Below, piece by piece: positions 45,142-54,347 of a stretch of DNA of 64,000 nt (position 1 is its first letter; each line of letters begins with the position of its first letter). The DNA lies in the NCBI RefSeq assembly GCF_001730305.1, contig NZ_MIJY01000001.1, forward strand, positions 124,001 through 188,000, written 5' to 3'. Position numbers and translations under genes: made by a program. This DNA is from Enterococcus termitis. GTDB lineage: Bacteria > Bacillota > Bacilli > Lactobacillales > Enterococcaceae. The notes beneath the pieces were generated by a model that ran no database searches, was not told where the DNA came from, and was given only the letters and a program-made list of their open reading frames with translations.

Positions 45142-46233
45142 ATGTTTTTAGGATTAGAAGAAATGAAGTACTTTAAACTTCGCTACACATTGGTTGTAGG
45201 TGTGATTGTTTTAGTGGCATATGTTGCATTCATGCTCTCGGGATTGGCTAATGGCTTAGCACAAGGAGTCAGACAAGGGGTGGATAATTGGAAGGCAACG
45301 GGTATTATTTTGTCTGAAGATGCGAATAAAAGTTTGACTGCATCTAGTTTAGTGATGAATGATCTGGATGATGTAAAAGCAAAAATAAAAGAGCCTTTAG
45401 GACAATATGCAGGTGCGTTAAATAAAATAGGAAAAGACAAAGAAGCGGATAAAATCAATATTTCTTTGTTTGGCGTTGTAAAGGATAGTGCAATCAGACC
45501 TAAATTAATTGAAGGTCGTTATTTTGAGAACCAGGGAGAAATCATCATTCCGAAAAACCTAGTGGATAAAGGCATCAAGCTAGGTGATAAAGTCAAAATT
45601 GGAAAACTGGATAAGGCATTGACGGTGGTAGGCGTAACTGAACAAAATACATTTAGTATCGTGCCTTTGATTTATACATCTATCGATCAGTGGCAGGAAA
45701 TCAAGTTTGGCAAGATCATTGAAGGCGATCAGTCTCCGATCAATGGGATTGTTGTTCGCTCTACGGCGATAGATAACATTCAGCTAGAAGAAAAAGAGGA
45801 TCACTTAGCTAAATACAAAATAGAAGAATTTATTCAAAAGCTGCCAGGCTACAGTGAACAGAATTTGACATTGAATGCGATGATCTATTTTCTTTTTGTT
45901 ATTACAGCAGCAATCATCGGGATTTTTATTTATGTTATGACACTTCAAAAGACCAGTCTGTTCGGCGTGATGAAAGCGCAGGGGATTTCAAATGCTTATA
46001 TTATAAAATCTATTATTGCGCAAACCTTTATTTTAGGTGTGATCGGCGTAGCAATCGGTATGGTTTTGACGGTATTGACCAATCTGGTATTACCGGCAGC
46101 AATGCCTTTTGAACTTGATACGATGAATTTATTCCTTTATAGCATCGTGTTAGTCATCGTAGCCGTATTTGGAGGAGTCTTCTCTATTCGGACAGTCACT
46201 CATGTAGATCCGATGAAAGCGATAGGAGGATAA
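45142..46233 (+). CDS. hrtB: heme-efflux-type ABC permease (HrtB-like)
   Basis: 363 residues from ATG 45142, with AGAGGTGA upstream; earlier in-frame starts fall inside the operator array. One N-terminal membrane helix, a large extracellular domain (about residues 45-255) and three C-terminal helices give the FtsX/MacB-type layout. HrtB with HrtA expels heme from the membrane. The gene ends 3 nt before the ATPase gene. A general MacB-like exporter remains possible, but the regulator and operators favour heme. Confidence 0.85.
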   Translation: MFLGLEEMKYFKLRYTLVVGVIVLVAYVAFMLSGLANGLAQGVRQGVDNWKATGIILSEDANKSLTASSLVMNDLDDVKAKIKEPLGQYAGALNKIGKDKEADKINISLFGVVKDSAIRPKLIEGRYFENQGEIIIPKNLVDKGIKLGDKVKIGKLDKALTVVGVTEQNTFSIVPLIYTSIDQWQEIKFGKIIEGDQSPINGIVVRSTAIDNIQLEEKEDHLAKYKIEEFIQKLPGYSEQNLTLNAMIYFLFVITAAIIGIFIYVMTLQKTSLFGVMKAQGISNAYIIKSIIAQTFILGVIGVAIGMVLTVLTNLVLPAAMPFELDTMNLFLYSIVLVIVAVFGGVFSIRTVTHVDPMKAIGG

Positions 46234-46236
46234 AAA

Positions 46237-46908
46237 ATGACAGATATTCTAGTGATGACAGATATTCGGAAAAATTTTGGCAAAGGTCACGCCAAAGTAG
46301 AAGCTTTGAAGGGAATTGATTTAAAAGTAAAAGAGGGCGAATTTGTCAGTATTATCGGTCCGTCTGGTTCTGGTAAAAGTACTTTTTTGACAATTGCAGG
46401 TGGACTACAAACACCCAGTTCAGGAATGATCCAAATCAATGGCAAAGACTTTACTCATTTAAGTGAAAAAAAACGTTCACGTCTACGCTTTGAAGAAATT
46501 GGCTTTATTTTACAAGCCTCAAATTTGATTCCATTTTTGACCGTCGAAAAACAATTTACTTTAGTTGATAAAATAGAAAAGAAAAAGACAGAAGCAAATC
46601 GGATAGACGCATTATTGAACTCTTTGGATATCGGTGACTTGATCCATAAGTTTCCTCGCGATCTATCTGGTGGTGAGCGCCAGCGTGTAGCCATTGCTCG
46701 TGCACTGTTCAATGAACCTAGTTTGATTTTAGCGGATGAGCCTACTGCTAGTTTGGACACAGAGCATGCTTACGAAGTAGTAAAATTATTAGCTAGAGAA
46801 GCACATGAAAAGCAAAAAGCGACAATTATGGTTACACATGATCCTAGAATGATTGCCTGGAGTGATCATGTTTATCGAATTGAAGATGGTGAATTATCAA
46901 AAGAATAA
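46237..46908 (+). CDS. hrtA: heme-efflux-type ABC ATPase (HrtA-like)
   Basis: 223 residues, one ABC domain: Walker A GPSGSGKST near residue 42-50, signature LSGGERQR, Walker B LILADEPTASLD and the switch MVTHDPRM. The size and motifs fit the LolD/MacB/HrtA group. Cotranscribed with the permease gene (3-nt gap) and ended by the hairpin at 46973. Confidence 0.87.
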   Translation: MTDILVMTDIRKNFGKGHAKVEALKGIDLKVKEGEFVSIIGPSGSGKSTFLTIAGGLQTPSSGMIQINGKDFTHLSEKKRSRLRFEEIGFILQASNLIPFLTVEKQFTLVDKIEKKKTEANRIDALLNSLDIGDLIHKFPRDLSGGERQRVAIARALFNEPSLILADEPTASLDTEHAYEVVKLLAREAHEKQKATIMVTHDPRMIAWSDHVYRIEDGELSKE

Positions 46909-46972
46909 AATGAAAAACTAATTTCTTATTGCTATCGAGTGGTGAACCTACGAATTTAGACCAGAAAGAAAG

Positions 46973-47012
46973 AGAAGGAGATAAACAAAAAAGTTTATTT
47001 TCCTTCTTTTTA
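46973..47012 (+). terminator. terminator after hrtA
   Basis: GAAGGAGATAAAC pairs with GTTTATTTTCCTTC and is followed by TTTTTAA. Confidence 0.75.
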
Positions 47013-47115
47013 ATTTTCAGTATAATAAAATTTGATTTTAGGTTATGATGAATAGGAGAGATAAACTCGTTGTTGTTTGGCATAATAATCAATCAAATAT
47101 TGAAAGTGAGGCAGA

Positions 47116-47409
47116 GTGGTGGATAATAAAGTAGACGTAATGACTTTTTCGCAATTGAAAAAAATAATGGAAGAACTAGAAGCAAACGAGGCTGTCACTG
47201 ATGATACAAAAGTATTTATTGATACTGGCTGGGATAGTGTTCAAGAAGTCGATCCAAATGCCTTTCATGTCGAAGAAGTTGTAGAATTCAAAGTGCAAGA
47301 TGAGCTGACAAAAGAATTTTATGTTGGTTTTTCATTAACTGAAAAAGCAGAACGGACAAATGCTCAAGGTCAAGCAGAAACAGCTGTGATCATCAGAAAT
47401 TTATACTAA
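47116..47409 (+). CDS. small acidic cytoplasmic protein, unknown function
   Basis: 97 residues (start GTG 47116 or GTG 47119, with GAGG at 47107). Acidic, with no signal peptide or membrane segment. The sequence DDTKVFIDTGWDSVQEVDP and a late ERTNAQGQAETAVIIRNLY suggest a compact alpha/beta fold. I do not recognise the family. It is a single gene between the hrtA terminator and the TPR gene. Confidence 0.65.
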   Translation: MVDNKVDVMTFSQLKKIMEELEANEAVTDDTKVFIDTGWDSVQEVDPNAFHVEEVVEFKVQDELTKEFYVGFSLTEKAERTNAQGQAETAVIIRNLY

Positions 47410-47552
47410 ATCACTATTTTTCCGAATATAAATATCTTAGGGTAAGATATTTAGTTTAAAGTGTACACACTATTTCTTTTTTGATATTATTTAACTATAA
47501 AGAAATCAATACATGGGAGATAGAGGTAATTAGTAGGAAGGTGGTGTTGTTT

Positions 47553-48521
47553 TTGACAAATAAAATTCCATTTCCCAAAAATTATGAACGATTTATTGAA
47601 TTAGGGCAAGAAGCGGTTAGATTCGGAGAGTTGAAGACAGCAGTAGATTACTTTGAAAAAGCGTATGCAATCAAGCAGGATTTTCCGTTGAATCTGGTTT
47701 TAGTGAATACCTATTTAGATACAAAAAATTACGAACAAGCATTGTGCGTAGCTTCAGAGATGAAAGAATGCTATCTTGAATATTTAGATTATCTGGAGAT
47801 TTATATTCTGATTTTGATCAAGAATCATTTGTTTCTTCAAGCACACAGCATCATCAACGAGCGGATTTTAATGGAGCAAAGCGGTGAAATGAGGAAACTG
47901 ATTTCTTTAAAAAAGAAGATTCGGCATTTTGAGTTGCTGTATCAGCAGTTTGAATCTGTAAAAATATCAGAAGTAAAGAATGAACTGAATCGTTTAAACT
48001 TGTGTAATTATTACGAACAGTTGTCTGTCGTCAAGAAATCATTGAATTTGCCACAAGATGATTTTATTAGGGTTGGAAAAAATCTATTACTTGATGAGCG
48101 GGTACATATTTTAGTTCGTTCGTGGATTTTAGAAGAATTTGTTAGTTTGCATGTCAAAGAAGAAGTTAAGTTTCTTTGGAGAGATCATAAGACATATACA
48201 GTCGTTCCTGCAACGGTTGGAACACCATTGGATTGTGCGGCCTATCAGCGGATATTACTTTTTTTAGAAAAAGAATTGATCAATGTCGCTCCTATTTTGT
48301 TGATAGATATTACAGAAGAGGTTCGTCTTCACTTTGCATTATTGTATCCTTTAGCAGATCAAATAATTAAAAGCCCCAAATTGTGGGCAGTCAGCTATAT
48401 CTTCTCGTATAATCATGTGATTGCTGAGAAGTATTATACAGAAGAAAATCAAGCGGAGATCGAAAAAATTCAACAATTACAATGTGAGATTCGCTCTGAT
48501 TTGGAAACGATGATTTTATAG
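47553..48521 (+). CDS. TPR-like cytoplasmic protein
   Basis: About 322 residues from TTG 47553, chosen because AGGAAGGTGG (47535-47544) lies 8 nt upstream; the frame opens at 47481 without an RBS. The N-terminal part has tetratricopeptide-like helices (FIELGQEAVRFGELKTAVDYFEKAYAI-type pattern, kept short here) and NTYLDTKNYEQAL. The C-terminal half is helical, with KFLWRDHKTYTVVP and an EE-rich block. TPR proteins of this kind act as scaffolds; the partner is unknown. Confidence 0.75.
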   Translation: MTNKIPFPKNYERFIELGQEAVRFGELKTAVDYFEKAYAIKQDFPLNLVLVNTYLDTKNYEQALCVASEMKECYLEYLDYLEIYILILIKNHLFLQAHSIINERILMEQSGEMRKLISLKKKIRHFELLYQQFESVKISEVKNELNRLNLCNYYEQLSVVKKSLNLPQDDFIRVGKNLLLDERVHILVRSWILEEFVSLHVKEEVKFLWRDHKTYTVVPATVGTPLDCAAYQRILLFLEKELINVAPILLIDITEEVRLHFALLYPLADQIIKSPKLWAVSYIFSYNHVIAEKYYTEENQAEIEKIQQLQCEIRSDLETMIL

Positions 48522-48671
48522 TTTTTTAGAATAAGGTTGGAATAAAACTGTTTAGCTCCGAGAAGCAAGCTCTTCAAATCTTAGTGTTTTTGATACTTGA
48601 AGATTGTTGTGAGTGAAATGAAGTGTAGCAAGTTCTGTTTTGCAGCAATTTTGGTATATGTTCGCATTTAT

Positions 48672-48720
48672 AGAGGACTGAGATATAACTCGAAGAGTTA
48701 CGTTTCAGTCCTGTTCGTTT
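48672..48720. terminator. hairpin downstream of the TPR gene
   Basis: AGGACTGA and ATAACTC pair with GAGTTAC and TCAGTCCT. The 150 nt before it (48530-48670) show only weak similarity to the intergenic repeat family and no gene. Confidence 0.6.
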
Positions 48721-48732
48721 TTCTAGATTTTC

Positions 48733-48939
48733 CTATTTTTTAGAATGCCAGTTTAAGTAGATCAGTAATAGAAAGGAAAGGATAAAATAAAGAAGAAATA
48801 AACCTTGAATAACTGCTATAGCAATGAATAATGACTCTGTATCTACTAATGTATTACGTGAAAAATAACGCCCGATAAGAAATTCAGTAAGTGCTAAAAG
48901 AAGAGAAATAACTAATAATCTTGTGTGAAGCTGTCCCAA
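48733..48939 (-). CDS. small two-helix membrane protein
   Basis: 68 residues beginning at TTG 48939 with a GGTAGTGG-type upstream sequence. Two hydrophobic segments (about residues 8-24 and 38-62) and a basic C-terminus (HSKK) predict a hairpin in the membrane. I know no family. The TTG start and small size keep confidence modest. Confidence 0.45.
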   Translation of the reverse strand: MGQLHTRLLVISLLLALTEFLIGRYFSRNTLVDTESLFIAIAVIQGLFLLYFILSFLLLIYLNWHSKK

Positions 48940-49170
48940 TATAATCCACTACCCTACAAACATATTTTGAAAATTTATAGTAACATAAAAACAAGTGTTC
49001 GTGTTATCAAATTTTATTTATATTTTATAGAAAAATGAGAAAAACATTGTATTGGTAGTTAAGAATTATCTGTGTCTGCATAAAAAAAGCGACTGGGAGA
49101 TAAGGCTCACTCTGTTTGAAGAACTATTTGTAATTAAATGAGAATGGCTGGTTCAACCCGCTTTTCTCCA

Positions 49171-49335
49171 TTAACTAGCAGGGGGTGAAATTTCCCCGAT
49201 ATTAAAGGTATAATGAATCTCTATCTTTTCCGTTCGAATACTGTCCGTCTTATCCACTGCATGAACCACAATTTTTCAATTATTTCTTGAAGCAATTCAG
49301 GCGTAATTTTTTCAAACCAATTTACGTATTGCAAC
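49171..49335 (-). pseudogene. C-terminal relic of a large serine recombinase
   Basis: Translation of the minus strand gives NWFEKITPELLQEIIEK, then, after adding back one A in a poly-A run, IVVHAVDKTDSIRTEKIEI and HYTFNIGEISPPAS before a stop at 49171-49173. The E-I-x-VHAxDK, RxQKIxIxYxFIGEI pattern is the C-terminal end of large serine recombinases from mobile elements. Nothing of the catalytic domain remains. The remainder of 48940-49443 shows no gene. Confidence 0.7.
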
Positions 49336-49443
49336 TATTTAACAATCATTAAATGATTTTTCTAACCAAACAAAAAGCCCTTACTTCATAAGAGATAAGG
49401 GACAGAACTATTTTTTTGCTAATAATTAAAGACAGTATAGTTA

Positions 49444-49662
49444 TCAGTCTTTTGTTTTCTTGCTTCTCAATCCATAAATAAAGTAAGAGATAAATAAAAC
49501 TGGAATAATCATTAACGGTGTTTTCAAAAATAAATATTGATCGCGTATTCCATTAATCACATCTTGATCAACTAATAGCCAGTTTAAATAACTTATAGTC
49601 TGTAAGACAAACACCATAATTAATCCTATAGCAAGACTTACTAAATACTTTATTTTAATCAC
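49444..49662 (-). CDS. small two-helix membrane protein paired with a secreted protein
   Basis: 72 residues from GTG 49662, with AAGGAG 8 nt upstream. Two hydrophobic segments (about residues 5-25 and 49-65) are joined by a short extracellular-sized loop, and the tail is basic (RSKKTKD). It starts 12 nt after the secreted-protein gene and is therefore probably cotranscribed. A protective or immunity-type role toward that protein is a hypothesis. Family unknown. Confidence 0.65.
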   Translation of the reverse strand: MIKIKYLVSLAIGLIMVFVLQTISYLNWLLVDQDVINGIRDQYLFLKTPLMIIPVLFISYFIYGLRSKKTKD

Positions 49663-49674
49663 TTATCATGCTCC

Positions 49675-50310
49675 TTAAATAGATTTGAATGAATAATCCC
49701 AATGACTGAACGATTTCACTGTAGCGGTTTGAGTCGTGTTTGTTTTAGTCCCCGCTAAATATTTTCTTTGTTTAACTTTGGTTAGCTTATATACTGGTCT
49801 AAAAATAATTTGCTCTCTTTTCCCGGCAGGTATTGCTCTAGAGTATGATACACCGTATGTCTTCGATTGTCCTATCGTTATACCTAACGATGCGCCAATT
49901 TTCCCTTTTCCTATAGGATAGTCTCCCGATATGCTTGATGAGACTGACCGACTACTTGTATTTGAATTATTAGCAGACAGCGTCGCTTTTCCTTTTCCTG
50001 ATGGACCATTTCTCCAGGGACCATATGATGTTCCTGAAGCTGTTTTCGATTCTATCTTCCAAATTATGACAAAAGCCGCCCTAGCCTTAGGAGACGGAAC
50101 TTCTACCTCATATTCTTTAATGTCTTCATCTAAATTTATTTCAGGAATATCTAAATAGCTAGCTCCTTCATCGGACGAGATTGGCGCATCGGAATCTGGA
50201 TGTATCTCTTGCGCTACTGCTTCGTCAGCGAATACTATGCTTACAACAGGAGTTGCCACTGATCCTATTAAAAAGCCACAACTCAAAACAGTAATCAAAA
50301 CTTTTTTCAT
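49675..50310 (-). CDS. secreted beta-rich protein, unknown function
   Basis: 211 residues from ATG 50310 (AAGGAAG upstream). A signal peptide (cleavage near residue 27) is followed by an acidic, Pro-containing stretch and a C-terminal domain of alternating Ser/Thr and hydrophobic residues: TLSANNSNTSSRSVSSSISG, GASLGITIGQSKTYGVSYS, IPAGKREQIIFRPVYKL. The alternation suggests amphipathic beta strands as in some secreted toxins, but no family is recognised. Its own promoter is strong. The small membrane protein downstream is probably its partner. Confidence 0.72.
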   Translation of the reverse strand: MKKVLITVLSCGFLIGSVATPVVSIVFADEAVAQEIHPDSDAPISSDEGASYLDIPEINLDEDIKEYEVEVPSPKARAAFVIIWKIESKTASGTSYGPWRNGPSGKGKATLSANNSNTSSRSVSSSISGDYPIGKGKIGASLGITIGQSKTYGVSYSRAIPAGKREQIIFRPVYKLTKVKQRKYLAGTKTNTTQTATVKSFSHWDYSFKSI

Positions 50311-50344
50311 AAAAAACACTTCCTTTGTCTTTAGGTGTAAAATA

Positions 50345-50373
50345 ATAATACTTAAAATAATTATATTTGTCAA
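50345..50373 (-). promoter_or_regulatory. promoter of the secreted-protein gene
   Basis: On the minus strand TTGACA (50373-50368), a 17-nt spacer and TATTAT (50350-50345) lie about 35 nt before ATG 50310. Confidence 0.8.
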
Positions 50374-50380
50374 TAAACGC

Positions 50381-50420
50381 AAAAAAGGTTCCTACCTCAC
50401 AAGAGATAGGAACTTTTTTC
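50381..50420. terminator. hairpin with A and T runs on both sides
   Basis: AAAAAAGGTTCCTACCTC pairs with GAGATAGGAACTTTTTT. It can terminate minus-strand transcription coming from the tRNA-Arg side. Confidence 0.75.
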
Positions 50421-50449
50421 GTTTCTTCCAATATTCTATTATACAAAAA

Positions 50450-50600
50450 GGGGGATAGCTAACTCTATGAGTTACATCCCAGTCGCTTGGAATCCGCATA
50501 AACGGTGGTAAAAAAGCAGCTACTTTGGAAATAGACCGAATTTACTGTGAACACAGCGAGGTACGAGCTGATGTTAGACAATTCTGTTGATTTTTAGGTT
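50450..50600. repeat. degenerate intergenic repeat copy (ATAAACGGTGG core)
   Basis: ATCCGCATAAACGGTGG (core 50498-50508), preceded by AACTCTATGAGTTACATCC, aligns with 13545-13600, and the right end TTCCAACCTCTTA resembles TCCCAGCCTCTTA of that copy. The central long hairpin is lost. Confidence 0.65.
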
Positions 50601-50711
50601 CCAACCTCTTAGAAACTAGTGATCTGTAAAAGAGGTAAAAATGGAGCCACATCCAAAGATAAACTATGCTATAATGCTACTTATAGCAGAAAAAATAGTC
50701 ATCCAACTTGA

Positions 50712-50783
50712 TGCGCCCTGAGGGAATCGAACCCCCGTCTCAAGAACCGGAATCTTACGTGATATCCACTACACTAAGGGCGC
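50712..50783 (-). tRNA. tRNA-Arg (anticodon CCG)
   Basis: The minus strand folds as a full cloverleaf: acceptor GCGCCCT/AGGGCGC, a D arm, anticodon stem TAAGA/TCTTG with loop TTCCGGT (anticodon CCG, codon CGG), and the T arm GGGGGTTCGATTCCCTC. The discriminator is A and no CCA is encoded. It lies alone, 60 nt upstream of and opposite to rpoN. Confidence 0.93.
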
Positions 50784-50842
50784 AAGCACGATTACTAGTT
50801 TAGCTGATATTTACATAAATTACAAGGGGAAGGACGAAAATA

Positions 50843-52168
50843 ATGAAATTTGAGCAGCATTTGTCCCAGCAACAAAAACAAGTTCAAAAGCTTGCGATGA
50901 CCCAACAACTTCAACAGTCGATCCAAATCCTGCAATACAACTCCGAAGAACTTCATGCATACATAGAGACTAAATCATTGGAAAACCCATTGATCGATAT
51001 CCAAGCCAATATCAGCCATCAAGACTTTTCGAGTTCAGGCAGCCGAACGTATTCAAACGAAGAGAATAACTATTTAAATCAAATTCCAGATAGCCATACC
51101 TCGCTTTTCGAATTTTTGATCGACCAGATCCACTTAAATTATCGAGATACACATTTGAGGACACTCGTTCTTTTTCTTGTTGAGTTCATTGATTTGAACG
51201 GATACTTGACGATCGATTTAGACGAAGCAGCCGAAAAAACAGGAGCGAATTCAATTGAAATGCTGGATGCGTTGACACTGATTCAGCAATTAGATCCAGC
51301 AGGTGTTGGTGCAAGAGATTTACGCGAATGCTTGATGTTGCAGGTTGAACGAGATGATACCGCTCCGCCTTTAGCTTACATCGTGATTGAAGAGGAGTTT
51401 GATCAGTTAGCTAATCGTAAGTGGTCACTGATTGCCAAAAAATTTAATGTAGATCTTTCTGATATTCAGACGATTTTTGATTATATTCAAACCTTGACCC
51501 CGTCGCCTGGCAGTATTTTCGAATCTACTTCTGGACTTTATATTCGTCCTGATTTAACTCTACGGATCAAAGGTGAACAGTTGATTGTTCTTTCTAATAA
51601 GAAAGGTGTGCCTAAACTGTCATTCCAACAAGCGTATTTTGAACGAATGCAGGCAGTGGAGGACAAAGAGGTTCAAGCGTATATCCAAGAAAAGAAAAGC
51701 GAATTTGAGTGGTTGGAAAAAACAATTTTGCAGCGTGGAGACACGATTTTAAGAGTCGGTAGGGAAATTGTTAAGCGACAACGAGCATTCTTTTTCAATG
51801 AAGAACGACCATTAGTACCGATGAATCTCAAAGAAATCGCAGAAACATTGGACGTTCATGAATCTACAGTCAGTCGTGCTGTTAACGGAAAATACTTGGA
51901 AACTGAATTTGGTGTTTTCGAATTGAAATCATTTTTCTCTCATGGACTATCAAATGAGAGTACAGGTGAAGAAACCTCTACAAGCAGCATCAAAAAGCAA
52001 TTACAAAAGCTAGTAGACGATGAAGATAAGGCAAAACCTTTGTCTGATCAAAAAATTGTAGATTTATTAAAAGAGCAAGAAATCGAAATATCTCGTAGAA
52101 CAGTGACTAAGTATCGTGAGGCATTAGGGATTCCCGCATCATCAAAACGTAAAAGATATGACAAATAA
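50843..52168 (+). CDS. rpoN: RNA polymerase sigma-54 factor
   Basis: 441 residues. Region I is Gln-rich with LAMTQQLQQSIQIL and LENPLIDI; the core-binding region has LDPAGVGARDLRECL; the C-terminal part has the HESTVSRAVNGKY helix-turn-helix and an RpoN box read as SRRTVTKYREALGIP. Sigma-54 directs activator-dependent promoters, in enterococci mainly PTS operons. AAGGGGAAGGA precedes ATG 50843. No sigma-54 activator gene or clear -24/-12 site is seen in this window. Confidence 0.96.
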   Translation: MKFEQHLSQQQKQVQKLAMTQQLQQSIQILQYNSEELHAYIETKSLENPLIDIQANISHQDFSSSGSRTYSNEENNYLNQIPDSHTSLFEFLIDQIHLNYRDTHLRTLVLFLVEFIDLNGYLTIDLDEAAEKTGANSIEMLDALTLIQQLDPAGVGARDLRECLMLQVERDDTAPPLAYIVIEEEFDQLANRKWSLIAKKFNVDLSDIQTIFDYIQTLTPSPGSIFESTSGLYIRPDLTLRIKGEQLIVLSNKKGVPKLSFQQAYFERMQAVEDKEVQAYIQEKKSEFEWLEKTILQRGDTILRVGREIVKRQRAFFFNEERPLVPMNLKEIAETLDVHESTVSRAVNGKYLETEFGVFELKSFFSHGLSNESTGEETSTSSIKKQLQKLVDDEDKAKPLSDQKIVDLLKEQEIEISRRTVTKYREALGIPASSKRKRYDK

Positions 52169-52173
52169 AAAAA

Positions 52174-52222
52174 TAAAGGTGAAACAAAACGAGAGGGAAG
52201 ATAGTTTTGTTTCACCTTTTAA
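52174..52222 (+). terminator. terminator after rpoN
   Basis: AAAGGTGAAACAAAAC pairs with GTTTTGTTTCACCTTT. Confidence 0.8.
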
Positions 52223-52310
52223 CAATAGAAAAAGATCATTAGAATGTAAGCTATTTTTTCCAGTATCAATGTTTAGAATATAGAAGTGATAACAAATATC
52301 GTATTGAAAT

Positions 52311-52799
52311 TTACGGATTCCAAACTAAATGTTCTGATGGTAGTCCTTCTTCAATTCCTTGCCAAATTGATTCGAATTGATATTTTTGCAGCAGATGCTT
52401 CGAAGCACCATTATTTGGATCGATAATCGCGTAAACAGTCGCCTGACAAAGTGTATCTGATTGCGTGATTTTTTGAAGAAGTGTACGAATGATTTGATTC
52501 CCATAGCCATTACCCCAAACTTCAGGTACTAACATATAACCGATTTCGATTTTTTCTTCTGTATCCCATGAAAGTTTGGCAAAACCAAGATACGTTTCTT
52601 GATCATAGACTTTGTAGTAGCCTGTTTGATCAGTGTGGTCAGCATTATAGTCAAGAATTTTCTGGAATTTTTCTATAGTTTCATTATCTGTTTCTGCTTT
52701 TTCAGTGATATAACGCATGACCCGAATGTCTTGAGTGAGTTGAGAATAAAGCATCAGATCATCTTTTTCGTAAAAACGAAGTGTGATACCTTTTTGCAT
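52311..52799 (-). CDS. GNAT-family N-acetyltransferase
   Basis: 162 residues from ATG 52799, chosen because AGGAGG lies just upstream. The order LRFYEKDDLMLYSQL, IGYMLVPEVWGNGYGNQII (acetyl-CoA pyrophosphate loop) and IDPNNGASKHLLQKYQFE is that of RimJ/RimL-type GNAT enzymes. The acetyl acceptor is unknown. It is a single gene, convergent with rpoN. Confidence 0.85.
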   Translation of the reverse strand: MQKGITLRFYEKDDLMLYSQLTQDIRVMRYITEKAETDNETIEKFQKILDYNADHTDQTGYYKVYDQETYLGFAKLSWDTEEKIEIGYMLVPEVWGNGYGNQIIRTLLQKITQSDTLCQATVYAIIDPNNGASKHLLQKYQFESIWQGIEEGLPSEHLVWNP

Positions 52800-52859
52800 T
52801 GTGGAATACCTCCTATAATTAATCATTTCAGATTTTGAGTGAGAAAGGAGAACAAGCAA

Positions 52860-53519
52860 CTAATCGCTTAAAAATATAGTTCTGCTTAGATTAGTGTTTT
52901 TTGTAGTATCTATGAGTACGCATAACATATATTTAAATTCGAGTTGTGTATTCCTCTTTGATTGTTTGCTTTCGTAGTTGAAGCTTATCCTTAAGACCAT
53001 GAGATTTTCTTACTGTGTAGTCAAATAAGAAAATTAATTAGTTGAAACATTGTATGTCAATAGTCTCTATAAAAAAATTTTACTATGACTATTATTAACA
53101 GTTTTAACTAACGATTATTCCCTTTGTCAGGCAGACGTTAATCAATTTATCTATTATTGGTAATAAATCATAGTAACTGTAAAAAGCGTTTAAAAGTCCT
53201 GAAAAAATTTTTTAAGTCATGTCTGGTGATTGCCATTTTTGCATTCATTGAGCGGACACTTCAACTCTTTGAAAAATTTTTATCCGTGTATCATAAAAAT
53301 CTAATAGTTTAACAGTTTAAGTTTGCCAGCCATATTTTTTAGAAAATCAATATTGGTATCTTTAAGAGTCTTTTAGTTTTCGTCTTTTTTACATATATTA
53401 AGCTACTATACTATTATTAGATGGAAACTATGAGATCAATGGATTTATTACACATTTTTGTGCATATTATGAATTAATTTTCTATAAAAAAAGAAAAGCC
53501 CAAAGGCTCTCTCTTTAAT
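52860..53519. other. 660-nt AT-rich gap without recognisable gene
   Basis: Both strands are broken by stops in all frames. Around 53215-53290 there are short stretches that could be decayed coding sequence, but none gives a convincing family match. It may be a remnant of lost mobile DNA. Confidence 0.5.
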
Positions 53520-54347
53520 CTATTGTCCTAAATTTTGTATTGCATACTCTGCCTCTTCTGGTGTAAATCTTTCACCATATTCAGAAGTTAATTGATCTCT
53601 TATTGATTCTATAGACATGTCCATAGATTCTTGATAGCTTTTAGCTTTTGCTAAAGCATTTGCATTCCAATCAGCTTTCATGTTATCAATAGCATATTGA
53701 GCAGCTTCTGGTGGGAATTTCTCGCCATACTCAGAGGTAAGTTGATCATATATTCCTGCTTTAGACATTTTCATTCTATTTGAATAGTTTTCAGCTTTTC
53801 TTAGTGCTGACTTGTATTCAGTGGGAACACTACTATCATTATTTGCATTATCTGTATTAGTATCATTTTTGCTATTTTCTATAGATGCTGTAAATTCAGC
53901 AGACGGCTTGATAATAATATCTTTTGATCCAGTACTACCATCTAAAGAAGCAAAAATATTAATTTTTTTATCTTTGGCACTTGGTAAGGTGTAGGTAAGT
54001 GAAAAATTTCCGCTATCATCAGCTTCCGCTGGATCGTTTAAAACACCAAAACCTATCTGAACTTTTGCTTTAGGTTCTGTTTTCCCCGTGATTATCACAT
54101 TCCCAGAGCTATCAGTTTCGAAACTATCAGCAATTTCGACAACTAGATCTGCTTTATCTTCTTTTTTTGTTTCCGTTGTTTTTGTGCTAACCTCTGTTTT
54201 TTGGTCATCGGACTTTTTAGTATCGGCATTATCTTCATCGCTACTGGCAAAATTTCCAAAAACCCCAATAATTAAAACAGCAATAATCCAAAACCACCAT
54301 TTTTTATAAAGTGATTTCTGTGTAACATTAGAACTTCTTCTTCCCAT
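53520..54347 (-). CDS. membrane-anchored protein with two Ltp repeats (superinfection-exclusion-like)
   Basis: 275 residues. One N-terminal membrane helix (about 17-33) without a lipobox Cys is followed by a charged Lys/Thr/Glu linker, an Ig-like beta domain (about 66-150) and two Ltp-type repeats (180-224 and 230-274) sharing Y-DQLTSEYGE-F-PE-A-YAI. Ltp-domain proteins of temperate phages such as TP-J34 block DNA entry of other phages at the cell envelope. It is 327 nt from an XRE regulator on the same strand, which fits a phage origin. The function is inferred from the repeat family. Confidence 0.8.
   Translation of the reverse strand: MGRRSSNVTQKSLYKKWWFWIIAVLIIGVFGNFASSDEDNADTKKSDDQKTEVSTKTTETKKEDKADLVVEIADSFETDSSGNVIITGKTEPKAKVQIGFGVLNDPAEADDSGNFSLTYTLPSAKDKKINIFASLDGSTGSKDIIIKPSAEFTASIENSKNDTNTDNANNDSSVPTEYKSALRKAENYSNRMKMSKAGIYDQLTSEYGEKFPPEAAQYAIDNMKADWNANALAKAKSYQESMDMSIESIRDQLTSEYGERFTPEEAEYAIQNLGQ

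Noticed and set aside
50843-52168. Sigma-54 promoters in this window
   Set aside because: I looked for TGGCAC-N5-TTGC type -24/-12 sites upstream of genes and saw none that were convincing.
53215-53290. Possible transposase remnant in the 660-nt gap
   Set aside because: Translations in both directions give only short fragments broken by stops, without a convincing family pattern.
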